Shown: in pieces, positions 52,394 through 64,000 of the stretch
Numbering within the stretch: the first letter of the stretch is position 1
Layout of the letters: each line of letters begins with the position of its first letter
Origin: Trichuris trichiura
Lineage: Eukaryota > Nematoda > Enoplea > Trichinellida > Trichuridae
Reading direction: 5' to 3'
DNA length: 64,000 bases
Assembly: GCA_037903355.1 (NCBI GenBank)
Contig: JBAJFE010000026.1
Location: 6,014,001-6,078,000 of the forward strand
Position numbers and translations under genes: made by a program
Notes under the pieces: generated by a model
Databases searched by the model: none
The model's input: the letters and a program-made list of their open reading frames with translations, nothing else
What the model was told of the DNA's origin: nothing

Positions 52394-54581
52394 ACCTGAG
52401 TTCCAAATTCTCAAGCTTGAGCCGCTAATAAAAAACGAAAAGTCTCTCACCGTTTGGCAAAACCTTGAAGAAGAGAATGGAGGTAAGATTCCGCTGCAGT
52501 TGTGTGTTTTGATGAACTTCCTTTTTTGCAGGCGTTCTATTTGTCGGCACTCCCAATGGGGAGGTGCATTACTTCAAAGTTCTAGCCGACGAAGCGACGG
52601 AATGTATAACTGTAAGCGACCAGATTCCAATAAAAATTGACCTGAAGCAATATCCAGTCACCGCATTAAGCGTTCGTCAACTTGGACAGGTGCCTACGTA
52701 TGCTTATTGCTGGGAAGCTTAATTTAATATACTTCCTTCAGGAAAAATGTTCCGTTTATGTTGCCACAGCTATTGAGCTTCGCATTGTGCAACTAGAACT
52801 CCAAAAGCTTCCAGCAGGCGATCCGTCTGTGCAAACGCGCATTGAATATGAGCAGCTTGTTCCTATTTCAAGTGAGCGCTAACCGTTTTTGTCTTCTTTT
52901 TTCTTCGAAAAGACAATTTCATAATATGCAATTAAGCTGCTGATTTTAGAATTCATTTTTGCTTCCGATTTTCGCTACGCCACGAGCGAAGCAACATTCA
53001 ACAAGCTTGTAACCGATGACACAACGGGCTTCTCAGAATGTCTTATCTATTGCTTACTTTCTCCTGGTCGGTCATGCGGTATTTCTAGTGGTTTGCTTGC
53101 AAAATTACGAAGAAGCGAGGATACAATCGTTTGGGACTGCCATCTCGTGGAATGAAGTCTTCGTGATAAGTTGTAATAGGTAATGGCGCCTAGCGCAACG
53201 TTCCATACTTTGAACGTAGTTGTTTCAGAGAAATTCACGTTCGCAAAAAGAACATTCGGAACAACGTGGAAATACGAAAATTGGTCAGTTTAGACGAACT
53301 CTCCTGCTGGAATAGAATACTATTGAAGAGTGATTTTGTTCGCTAGGACATTTCGGTTGTTGATTTTGCTTACTTACAGGTAACTGGATTGGAAGCAGTG
53401 ATTTATTAATGCTTTTGCGTGTTTGGATATTTACGGAAGAAGGAAGGGTGTTTGTCTCTCGCGAGCTAGCAAAACTGACCAAAGATCTTGACCAGAGATC
53501 GTTGCAAGAATTAAAACTTCTCAGGTAAACGTCTTATCGTGGGCAACAACCTTGACGAAGGTAGATTTTTAGGTTTTGTCTGATCATTTTCGATCAGGGA
53601 AATCTGCCCTGCGAAATGGAGCAAGAAGCGATGGTAGCATGAAGCACAAGTGTTTCTTTCATTGGGAAAAGCCTATTTCAGCGTAATTGTTTGTGCGACG
53701 TTACGCGTCGACTTGCCGGCTATCACGCCATGTCAAGCTTGCGCAAAGCAAAAGAACTAATTGGAAAGGCAAAATCAAGTGTCATTCTTGCCAAGCTTGT
53801 TAAGTGCAGTCTTGAATTTTTAAACGCAACCCAGAGCACGTCGTATGCCAACCCAACGGCGCTGACAGCAGATCGTCAATTTGGCAAAATCTTGAAAGCG
53901 GAAGTTGATTCTAAGTACTTTGAATGCCCAGCCTGTCTGAAACCATGTAAGCTTATCGCCTACTTTAAAGTTTGAAATTTTATTCTTACACATAGAACAT
54001 ATGCTTAAAATCTTCTTATCTTCTGCTTTCCTAATCGCACGCTGAAATGCGCTAACAGTAGCAGATTTCCTCCGACTATATTGGATGTAATAACATTCCG
54101 TCGCGCGTTTCGACAAACTGTTTGTTTTGCTGTGGGATTGTTGCTGTTCATTGCCTTATGCGTGCGTTTGCTTTCAGTTTCCAAATGGGAAAGTCCGTCC
54201 AGTCGAACTTGCATAAATGATCATCGCATCAGTAATTGCGAAACGTTTGATGCAATAGACTTGAGCATTGTTATTTTAGACTTCTGCGCGCTTACATTTC
54301 AACCGCTTCTGGACTTCGAGCTTAGCAAATGCTCTCGCTGCGGCGTTCTTGCTTCTCAAGACATTTATACGGAAGGTATGGGCACAACTGAGTTTATGCT
54401 GTTTGTCCAACATCTTATAAAGTGTTTATGTGAGTTCCCTAACGATGAAGCTTCTGAAATTAATTTTGTTGGAGAACTGAGGCTGTCACATTATGTTCTT
54501 GTTGCTGGTATTGGAAACATCTCAGACTGCCTATTCTTCGGAAGCTACAGAGCTTTGCAACTTTATTCGGCAACTATTTGA
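52394..54581 (+). CDS. GTF3C4: TFIIIC subunit 4-like protein (5' end not found)
   Basis: GTF3C4/TFIIIC90 helps TFIIIC recruit RNA polymerase III and has a WD-repeat N-terminal part and a C-terminal zinc finger. Exons join in frame: 52394-52482, 52532-52689, 52742-52871, 52950-53078, 53380-53524, 53573-53633, 53682-53946 and 54178 onward. The first part carries a WD-like run (VLFVGTPNGEVHYFKVL, PVTALSVRQLG, CSVYVATAIELRIV) that lines up with the matching human block. Near the end, YFECPACLKPFSKW, RTCINDHRISNC and KCSRCG form a C-x2-C / C-x3-H-x4-C / C-x2-C pattern like the zf-TFIIIC domain. The N-terminal exons and the exact stop (54579-54581 if unspliced) are uncertain. The identification rests on weak, collinear similarity. 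Confidence 0.55.
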
Positions 54582-54763
54582 AAATTTTCAATCGCCTTAC
54601 GGGTTTTGTTTACGCTATGGAAATGTAAACTTCAGATCTGTCTGGCAGCGTTGCCATCAGAAATCCCAGCTTTCCCGCCTTAACAGGTAGAAAATTGAAG
54701 CTAGAAATTTTGAATTTGGAAAAAGTTTAAATGCTCTGATTTTGTTACACAATAGGTCTAGTA

Positions 54764-57299
54764 CAGGAGTGGGGAACGTCCGGCCCGCGAGACCATTTTC
54801 CCCCCACGCGTTGGGGCAACCGCGCGTGGATGCGAGATTCAGTGAAATGTGATTGTGGGAAGTTATTTTTCATAATGCGATGGACGTTTGTATGTGAATC
54901 CTAGTAATAACATAAATCTTGCGTAACAAGCAGGGAGCGTCAGGCTTGCTCGGAAGACTGCGTTGCTGACAGCTCTCTGTCAACAAACCGACATTGTTAG
55001 TCCTAGGTGACAAGCAGTAGGCGCCACTATAGTGTTGCGCGCGTATAGTAGCGTGGACCATTGCTTTGTTCGAGATGACGACTGTCCAGTTTGCTAGAGC
55101 ACTTCTGCTTTCTTTTGCTCTCAGCAGTCACTGGCATCGTTCTCGCCTTCTCTTGCTATCGTTCTCATCGGTTTCTGTCGGCCGCCTGTCCTTTACGTCT
55201 TCGAAGTACAAAAAGGTTATTTCCTTTTCTGTAGTTGTGATTATGTTCTTGACAACTGTGTTGCAGGATAGTCCCAAAAGTCTGCCTTTTTGCTCTGAGT
55301 TGCCCACAAAGTTATACTGAAACCTGAAGATTCGTGCAGCTTATCGCAAGCTAGTGTTCGCGCTCACCCAACGCTACAAATGGCCAGTTCAAAGAAAAGA
55401 AAAGTTGATACGGAGTGTCGAATTTTCCAAAAGAAACGGACGAATGACTATTTTTTCATGGAGCTTAAGGGCAAGCCCGTTTGTTTTGTTTGTGGCGACT
55501 CAGTAGCTGTTATGAAAAAAGCTAATCTGGAACGGCATTGCAGCACAAAACATAGAAAATTGATGGAATTAAAAGGCCAAGAGCGTCTGGATAGAATCAG
55601 GGCGCTTCAACGGAATTTGGAGTCGCAACAAGCCGCTTTCACCAGGCCACACTGCGACGCGTACAGCGTTCTTCAAACGAGTTACGTAGTGAGCGAAATG
55701 ATCGCAAAGAAGTTGAAGCCCCATGCAGATGGTGAATTTGTGAAAGAGTGCATGGGTGGCAGCTGCGAAGTTACTAGCACCAGCCAGTGAAAAACTTTTC
55801 GAAAGTGTTAGCTTATCTCGAAGAACTGTTTCAGACCGGATCACTGACTTAGCAGACGACATTGAAAAAACGTTGAAGCGTACTGCAGGTAACTTTGAAT
55901 TTTTTTCCCTGGCTTGTGACCAGACTACGGACATAACAAATACCGCTCAACTGGCCATTTTCCTTCGCGGAATAACTGCAGAGTTTGAGACTCGAGAAGA
56001 ACTGTTATCACTGGAAGCCATGCATAGCACTACAAGGGGTGAGGACATATTTGAGAAACTCGTTTTATCAATGGAACGATTCGGGTTAAAGTTTGAAAAA
56101 TTAAGTGGTCTGACTGCGGACGGCGCTCCAGCTATGGTTGGCTTGCAAAAAGGCCTAGTTGCATTTGTTAAAAAGGAAATGAATAATCTCGGTCTTGATC
56201 CGAACGATTTGATAGTATGCCATTGTATCATACATCAACAGAGTCTCTACGCACGGTCGCTGCGTTTCAACAATGTGATGTCAGTAGTCGTGTCGTGCGT
56301 AAACTGGATCAAGAGCAAAGGGCATAATAACCGCCTGTTTAAAGATTTTTTGAATGAACTTTCTTCCGAATATGGTTATCTCGTTTATCATTGTGAAGTT
56401 TGCTGGCTGAGTCGCGGGAATATGCTAACGAGGTTTTACCAACTGCGCGATAAAGTTAAGAAGTTCATGGAGGCCAAAAGCAAACCTGTCAGAGAACTAA
56501 GTGACAGAAAGTGGCTATGTGACCTGGCTTTCATGGTAGAAATTGTCAAGTACCTGTCAGAACTGAATATCAAGCTGCAGGGTCCGAACCAGCTTCTCAG
56601 CTCACTCGTATCAAACGTGAAAGCATTTGAAGCTAAATTAAGGCTGTGGAAACAGCAACTTGAAAAGGGCAACATGGTACATTTCCGTACACTTCAGGGA
56701 CAGCAGCCTTCTACGACATCAGAGTATGCCGGTGAATGTGCCAGACTACTTGAGGCGTTTGGCGAAAGATTCAACGATGTGAAAAGTAGACAGATGCAAC
56801 TGAACATCTTCGCCATTCCATTCAACGTAGAACCAGCTTATGTACCCGATGAGCTGCAGCAAGAGATCATTCAGCTGCAATGCGATGATGAGCTCAAAGC
56901 TAAATACAACAACTTCCCGCTGCTTGAGTTCTATAAGTGGTACATAAGCGACGATGAATTTCCCGTTTTGAGGAGACATGCTTTGAAGTACGCGTCCGTG
57001 TTCAGAACAACCTACTGCTGCGAGCAGTTCTTTTCAAAACGTACCATCGCAAAGAGCCGTCTGCGCACGAGACTCACGGACACAAATCTGGTGAACCAGC
57101 TGCGAGTAGCAACGTCATCAGAAGGAGCTGACATCGCACGCTTCACCAGGGAAAAACGGTTCCAAACATCCCATTAGTGGTGACTTCATAAATATACGTG
57201 CAAATAAAGCAAGCTGTTTTTCATTTTTTCTATCCGGCCCGCGAGCGGTCTTGTAAACGTTTATCCGGCGCGCGGCACGAAAAAGGTTCCCCACCCCTG
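54764..57299 (+). mobile_element. hAT DNA transposon, nearly intact
   Basis: 2536 bp, flanked by an exact 8-bp duplication GTCTAGTA (54756-54763 and 57300-57307), the hallmark of hAT insertion. Inverted termini: CAGGAGTGGGGAACGTCCGG at the left, and the right end ending GGTTCCCCACCCCTG. Internal subterminal copies of CCGGCCCGCGAG occur at both ends. It encodes a transposase broken once. This is a young, possibly recently active copy. Confidence 0.95.
55380..57177 (+). pseudogene. hAT transposase with one frameshift
   Basis: Two overlapping open blocks, 55380-55790 and about 55756-57177, cover the transposase end to end (about 600 codons). N-terminal part: a Lys-rich start, then a BED-like zinc finger with CFVCGD and HCSTKH. 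C-terminal part: the RNase H-like fold with CDQTTD, LTADGAPAMVG, CHCIIHQQSL and WLSRG, and the hAT dimerisation region (FPVLRRHALKYASVF, TTYCCEQFFS). The frames meet in the run of G at about 55754-55759, where one base too many is the simplest explanation. The type resembles the elements behind the GTF2IRD2 and ZBED5-like genes. Confidence 0.92.
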
Positions 57300-57307
57300 G
57301 TCTAGTA

Positions 57308-58342
57308 TATAGAGATAGAAATAAACTGCGTGTATCATACTGATGAAGAAAATGCATGGTTCGATTGGTAAAGCAGTTTATTGTTTCGAAGGCCACGTTA
57401 AAATTTTATTAGTCGTAGGTCTACCGCTTCAGACTTTGTGTCCACTTTACATTAGGTTGTCTAGCTGCGCCATACAGAAGTTGTCCAGTAACAGGGTCTG
57501 TTTTTTTGTAACACAGTTTCCTCCTCTACTAAGCAAACACGCATAAAGGTTCCATCAATGCTTCGTCATTAGCTGAATTTTAATATTCCATGACATTTAC
57601 TTTACTCGCCTGCCATATAGAGCTGTCCAACTGAAATGCGAATTTTTAGAATTGAAAAACATATTTGCCGCGAAACTATGCCCTTACTGTGATGGTTTTA
57701 TTGTTAAAATACCTATATACTGATGTACCGACAAGACGGCGGCATTGACGCCGAGTATTCTTGGACGATGAATCGCAACAACTGTAGTGGCATATACTGC
57801 AATCGCCTATCTTTAGTAAGCGTACTAACTGATTCAGTTCTTCTTTTCCTTTTTTTGTAGCACTCTTATTTTGTTTAGCTCATTGCTTACCTTAAAATAT
57901 TTTGCTTCGTTGAATTTGGACTGAAGTAGCGTTGTAGTTCTTGGAACACAGCATCGCATAGGCAGTGCGACTGAGCTTCCAAGATAGTTGCCATTTTTCT
58001 TGGGATATACAAAAGGTAAGCCTAATCAACCCGCGTAAGATTTGATATTCAGCCTTGTTCATGTTCACAAGTGACTGTCGTTTTTTCTAATCTGTTAACT
58101 TCCTTAATATCTGCTCTTTTTTGTACGGAATCGTCCTCTTTGTAAGGAGAACAAAGTTGCTTTGATTTAAGAGAAAAAATCAGCCATCTGGCAGCATTTT
58201 ACTGCATCCTAGTATTTTTCATGAATTCTTTTAACCTAACGTAGTTTCACTGCCAGTTCAAAGTAAACTTGATTATGTACCGTTGTAAACCGCATTGTGG
58301 TGTTGCGTTTATGTAAATTGCTTCAAACGTCTGAATTTCCAG
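57308..58342. other. No gene firmly recognised
   Basis: AT-rich. May contain upstream exons of the gene ending at 58843. Confidence 0.4.
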
Positions 58343-58843
58343 GAGCCACCATTTGGAACATTCAGCATGTGCACGCATCCAGGCAGCCGGTATCATTCAA
58401 AAGCAAACGTATTACAAGTTCCTAAAAACTCAGGTGGCAATTTACCTTTGAGCAATAAAAGTGTTTCAGTTAAAGTGTACAATCTCTTTAGGGTTTATGT
58501 TTTTATGCACTCAGCCGAACCTACTTTATACAATAGGAAGCGCAGTTGCACATTTTTGAAGTTCGGTACACTTCGACAAGTTCACTGCTAACATGAGCGA
58601 TTTTTGTTGTTCGTGAACTTTTGTTCAGCTGAGGGCGACTGTCCAACGAACTTAGTTTTTCTGCTTAATACACCATCCGCAACCTTACACGCTTCCTCGC
58701 ACGGTCGGAAACTGCTCCCATTCGACATCAAGAGCATGTCGAAGGTCAGGTGGAGGGTCGTTACGTTAAAGATCTTCGAACTGTTCAATATCTACGACTA
58801 CTACATTTATCCCTCCGCTGAAATGGTTCGAAATCTCGAATGA
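58343..58843 (+). CDS. Last two exons of an unidentified gene
   Basis: Exons 58343-58433 and 58629-58843 join in frame across a donor (CTCAG/GTGGCA) and an acceptor (TTGTTCAG) and end in TGA. The encoded C terminus has EPPFGTFSMCTHPGSRYHS, NLVFLLNTPSATLH, and a final WRVVTLKIFELFNIYDYYIYPS stretch rich in aromatic residues. I do not recognise the family. Earlier exons may lie before the hAT insertion: an open segment at 54523-54688 ending in a donor is a candidate, in which case the hAT would be intronic. Confidence 0.4.
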
Positions 58844-61800
58844 ACAAAAACGTCCGAAAATGAAGCGAGCCAACGGCGCTGCGCAGCTTTTGTACGGTAG
58901 TTCAAAGGCAGCAACACTGCGATTCGGTATGTGAGCGCGTCGGATGTCGGAATATCGAACTCCCGAAAGTGACTCCAGAAAAAATAGTGAAGAATATTCT
59001 TCTTAAAGGTCGATTTCAACGCATTTATTTAAAAAAGATTCCCAATCCTGAAAAATCGTAATCCCGAGTGTGTGAAGCCGTGTTTCGGCGGGTAATTTTT
59101 CAAATAACGAAACTGCATTCTTGACTTAAATGCGCATCCCTTATTTGGCAGCAGTAAATGCAAAACCGACATAACGCCAGCTGTCGACAACAGAAATCTA
59201 CCCTATCAGGATTCGACCTTACAAGGTTATCACCGAAACGTTTGATGGTTCAAGATTTGGATAGTTTGAGCTTTTGATGTTCAGAATGTTGAGCTGCGCC
59301 GAGAATGAAGGAAGCTACACTTTCTTTAAATTCTTTCGGAAACAATGGTTAACCACCGGCTATTTCCCTCTGAGCAAAAAGTTAAGTTTTTGATAGCAAA
59401 TGAGAGTTGCGTATAAAACTCTCTGTTCTTTCCTACGAAGAATTTGTTCGAAAAGATATTGTATACATGCCAGCCTACGCAACTCGTTTAATTAGAATTC
59501 GATATGCTATTTTATAGAATATCAATAATTTTGTGCTATTGTTAGTGTCGCAATGGTTTACTGGTCTCTTTTAGAAGTCAACTGCTTCTTTCAACCTGCT
59601 TCTTTTCAGAAATGTTAAGAAGTCATTTCTGAAACCGAATTTTCAACATTCCATTAGGTACGATAAAAAACATGCCAAAAATTGCTAAACAATATGCATG
59701 TAGTAGTATCGATCCTATTAGTAGCAAGCTAGACTTATCAGAACAAGTCGCCCTTGAGCCTTCAACGTTTATGCACACACAGTCCGCTAAACCTTGCTGA
59801 AGAAATTGTTCTAAGAACTGTAACGAAACTGTTATTGTTTCAGACGGAGAAATGTAAGTTTTGCTGCTGAAAGCTCTAGATTTCTGCATTGTTCCTCAAT
59901 AATTTTGTAAAATTAATCTATTATTCTTCCAAAAGCTTAAATTCAATAAAGTATTAATAATTTTCTCTTTGGGTACGAATAGGCGTTTCCAATCAAGAAA
60001 ACTACGAATGACTACAGCGTCGCACTTAAGTTAAATCAGAGAACGCGTATTATTATAAAAATCATTGTCTGTTCAGCATTTCCCTCTCCTTGAAAGCTAT
60101 CGCCTATTAGAAAGCCACGTCGTTCATGCAACCTGCACGCGTTTTAATGTACTGTTTTTTTTCGTACTACGTAGTTGCGCCAGCTGCTTGCCAAAAGATT
60201 TTTTCTTTGATAGAACACTCGCTCAGTATGTTGAAACTAATCTAAAACTACTCGGACCTTTAGTCATTCTATCCTATTACATCAAACTAGGTGAGGTAAT
60301 CACACTTGTATGGCGGGTGTTCAGTTTGAGAGCTTATTTGCAAAGCTATGCGCGGTAAAAATCGTTCGGTTCTGACGGGCGTCTTAGAAGATTTAAATCT
60401 TTAAAACGTAGCTTTTTTTCACAGAGGATGTGTATCTTAATCGTACAGTTGTATAGTGTTTTTTTGGAACAAAAAGTCCCGTTTTTAGGTTCGGCAGCAA
60501 CCCGTCTTCAACGGATAATTAAAGAACTGGTCTGTGTCTTTCCATTATTCACTCGCCAGTCGCCTCACCCTAACCCTAAGTCGAAACGGACTATGGGAGA
60601 CAGCCAGCATAAAAGATAACAACGTCAACTGGACAGCCTTTCGGATTAGGATCAAGTAACCGGCCGGCAAATACTGGGAATGTTGCTTCTCGAATCGTAA
60701 TAAAAGATAGCAATGCAAACTGATGTAATAGTAGATATCGAAACGAGCTTAGGCTTTGGTTAACCTCAGAGTAGTAGTAGACAGATAATGCGGCAAGTCC
60801 GAAGATTTAATACAACTGCATCAGCTTGGAAAAAATGTCTACTACTTTCACCGCCTATACGTCATGCAAGCTAGTATAGAAAAACAATCTCAATTGGCTC
60901 ATAGTTATTTTCAAAAACCACGAAGGGCGTGTTGTACAGTAGGTCTAAACCTTCCGCATCGTTTCATGCTCACTGTACTCCTAGTCTAGGATATATCCTA
61001 AAACAAATGACCTGAGTTAGCTGCTTGCTTCTAGCTTCATTAGGGAAGAATACTTTTGTAACGCGTTGCATTTGGAGCTTCGGGTGGACTAACTCGACCT
61101 GTCTTCTCCCGACGTCCATCGGACGCCATTTTGTAAGCAGTTGTAGCAGCTTTTCCGTTTTGTTTCCTTCTTTCTAATAGTTCTAAGGGAAAATTTCGCC
61201 CGTATTTTTGTTTTGCAATCCCCTGTATTTTGAATCGCAAAAATTGAATAAATCTATGTTGAGCTTTTTCGACTGGTGCCGACTGAGTGCATGGTCACGT
61301 ACAGGGTGCTCTTCTACCTACGCTGTTTCCCAAACTGTGAAATACAGTATTTCTTTATTTGTCGTATACTTGCACTTTATTTTCAGTTAAAACATTCATC
61401 CGACATCATTGCTTGAACTTGGCAGTTTTCGTTCATTTGACAGTGCATGCAATTGCCGCTACGCGCTCTACTGCCAGTAATTTGTTGGGCATTAAGAGTA
61501 ACGTTTTCTAGCAGCCTCGTCCTCTATGTAGCTTAGTCAGCTAAGCGACCAGCTGTTCTTTTGATTGGAGTGAAGTGATAAGCGAGTGTGTATTCCGGCA
61601 AATAGAGTGGTTCATTTTTCATGTCAGTTCTTTCGTTAAGACTATTTCACTCAGCATGCTCTTCTAGCGTTTAGAGCTAGCTTCATTTTCACTTATTAGG
61701 CAGTAGTTGTTTATGGCTGTTATGAACAATTGATTTCCTGTATTCTTTGTTAGCAGGATGCTAATGTACATCTGCTGCCTGCGTTCTGTTCTATTCCTTT

Positions 61801-61968
61801 ATACCAATGGATAATATGTTGCAAAGGTTATCCGTTTTGTTTTCTCTTTTTCCAATAGTCTGTATTTTGTGTAAGTTGTAGGAATGACTAAAAGAGTAAG
61901 ATTTGTTAGCACGTGTCAGGGGATTTTCTCTGCCTTTGTAAAGCTAAATAAACTTTTTATTATTTTCA
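58844..61968. other. Long stretch with no gene recognised
   Basis: About 3.1 kb of AT-rich sequence. One exon-like segment (about 60174-60291, between a TACGTAG acceptor and a GTGAGG donor, encoding a YVETNLKLLGPLVILSYYIKL stretch) is noted but unassigned. No repeats or RNA genes seen. Confidence 0.4.
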
Positions 61969-61969
61969 G
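61969..61969 (+). promoter_or_regulatory. Leader splice acceptor of the mannosidase gene
   Basis: TTTTTATTATTTTCAG ends here, 38 bp before the ATG at 62008. It is either a 5'-UTR intron acceptor or a spliced-leader trans-splice site. Clade I nematodes can use the latter. Confidence 0.5.
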
Positions 61970-62007
61970 GTGACCAATGAAGCAATCTGCTCACCAGTAG
62001 GGCAGTC

Positions 62008-63955
<1,948 letters not shown>

Positions 63956-64000
63956 GTGAGTGTCACGTGCTGCTTCCTGTCACGGTTGCATGCAGACCTT

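Noticed and set aside
60560..60580. CCCTAACCCTAA, resembling telomeric repeat
   Set aside because: Only about two units. No array, so not evidence of an internal telomere.

Overview
This is a eukaryotic window, and the sequence points to a small-genome invertebrate. Host genes are broken into many exons by introns that are mostly only 45-60 bp long, with GT..AG ends and a TTTTCAG-type acceptor. Intergenic DNA is moderately AT-rich, and about a third of the window is transposable elements. A clade I (Trichuris/Trichinella-like) nematode is my best guess. That is inference from gene structure and element mix, not from a marker gene.

Layout. 1-8 kb: a young Ty3/Gypsy LTR retrotransposon (minus strand, two apparently identical 331-bp LTRs). 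8-10 kb: an unidentified possible gene. 10-12.6 kb: a degraded Penelope-like element (PLE1, minus). 12.7-13.3 kb: a long hairpin and one copy of an unclassified dispersed repeat. 14.4-19.8 kb: EXOC2/Sec5, reconstructed as 15 exons encoding 869 aa, with a truncated PLE fragment (PLE3) in one intron. 21.9-26.3 kb: an intact Ty1/Copia element. 27.1-27.5 kb: an RRP15-like gene (minus). 31.1-37.7 kb: a possible first exon of another gene, then NAA60, whose first intron holds a second PLE (PLE2) nested inside a pogo-like element, plus a small minus-strand ORF. 37.9-38.9 kb: TAMM41 (intronless). 41.1-45.4 kb: the queuosine-salvage gene QNG1 (minus, 7 exons), with one intron swollen by a pogo-like element, a hairpin and a hAT-like element. 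46.4-47.7 kb: an unidentified multi-exon gene. 47.8-50.3 kb: an internally deleted Gypsy-type LTR element (minus). 52.4-54.6 kb: a gene resembling TFIIIC subunit GTF3C4. 54.8-57.3 kb: a hAT DNA transposon with an 8-bp target duplication and a transposase broken by one frameshift. 58.3-58.8 kb: the last two exons of an unidentified gene. 62.0-64.0 kb: the 5' part of a class I alpha-mannosidase gene (GH47), running off the window.

The host genes are unrelated housekeeping functions: exocytosis, ribosome biogenesis, Golgi N-terminal acetylation, mitochondrial lipid synthesis, tRNA-queuosine salvage, Pol III transcription and N-glycan trimming. I see no operon logic linking them. What stands out is the mobile DNA: three PLE copies carrying hammerhead-ribozyme-like motifs, four copies of one pogo-like family (TA target site, CAGTAAAACCTCC ends), and several large near-perfect hairpins with no obvious element around them.
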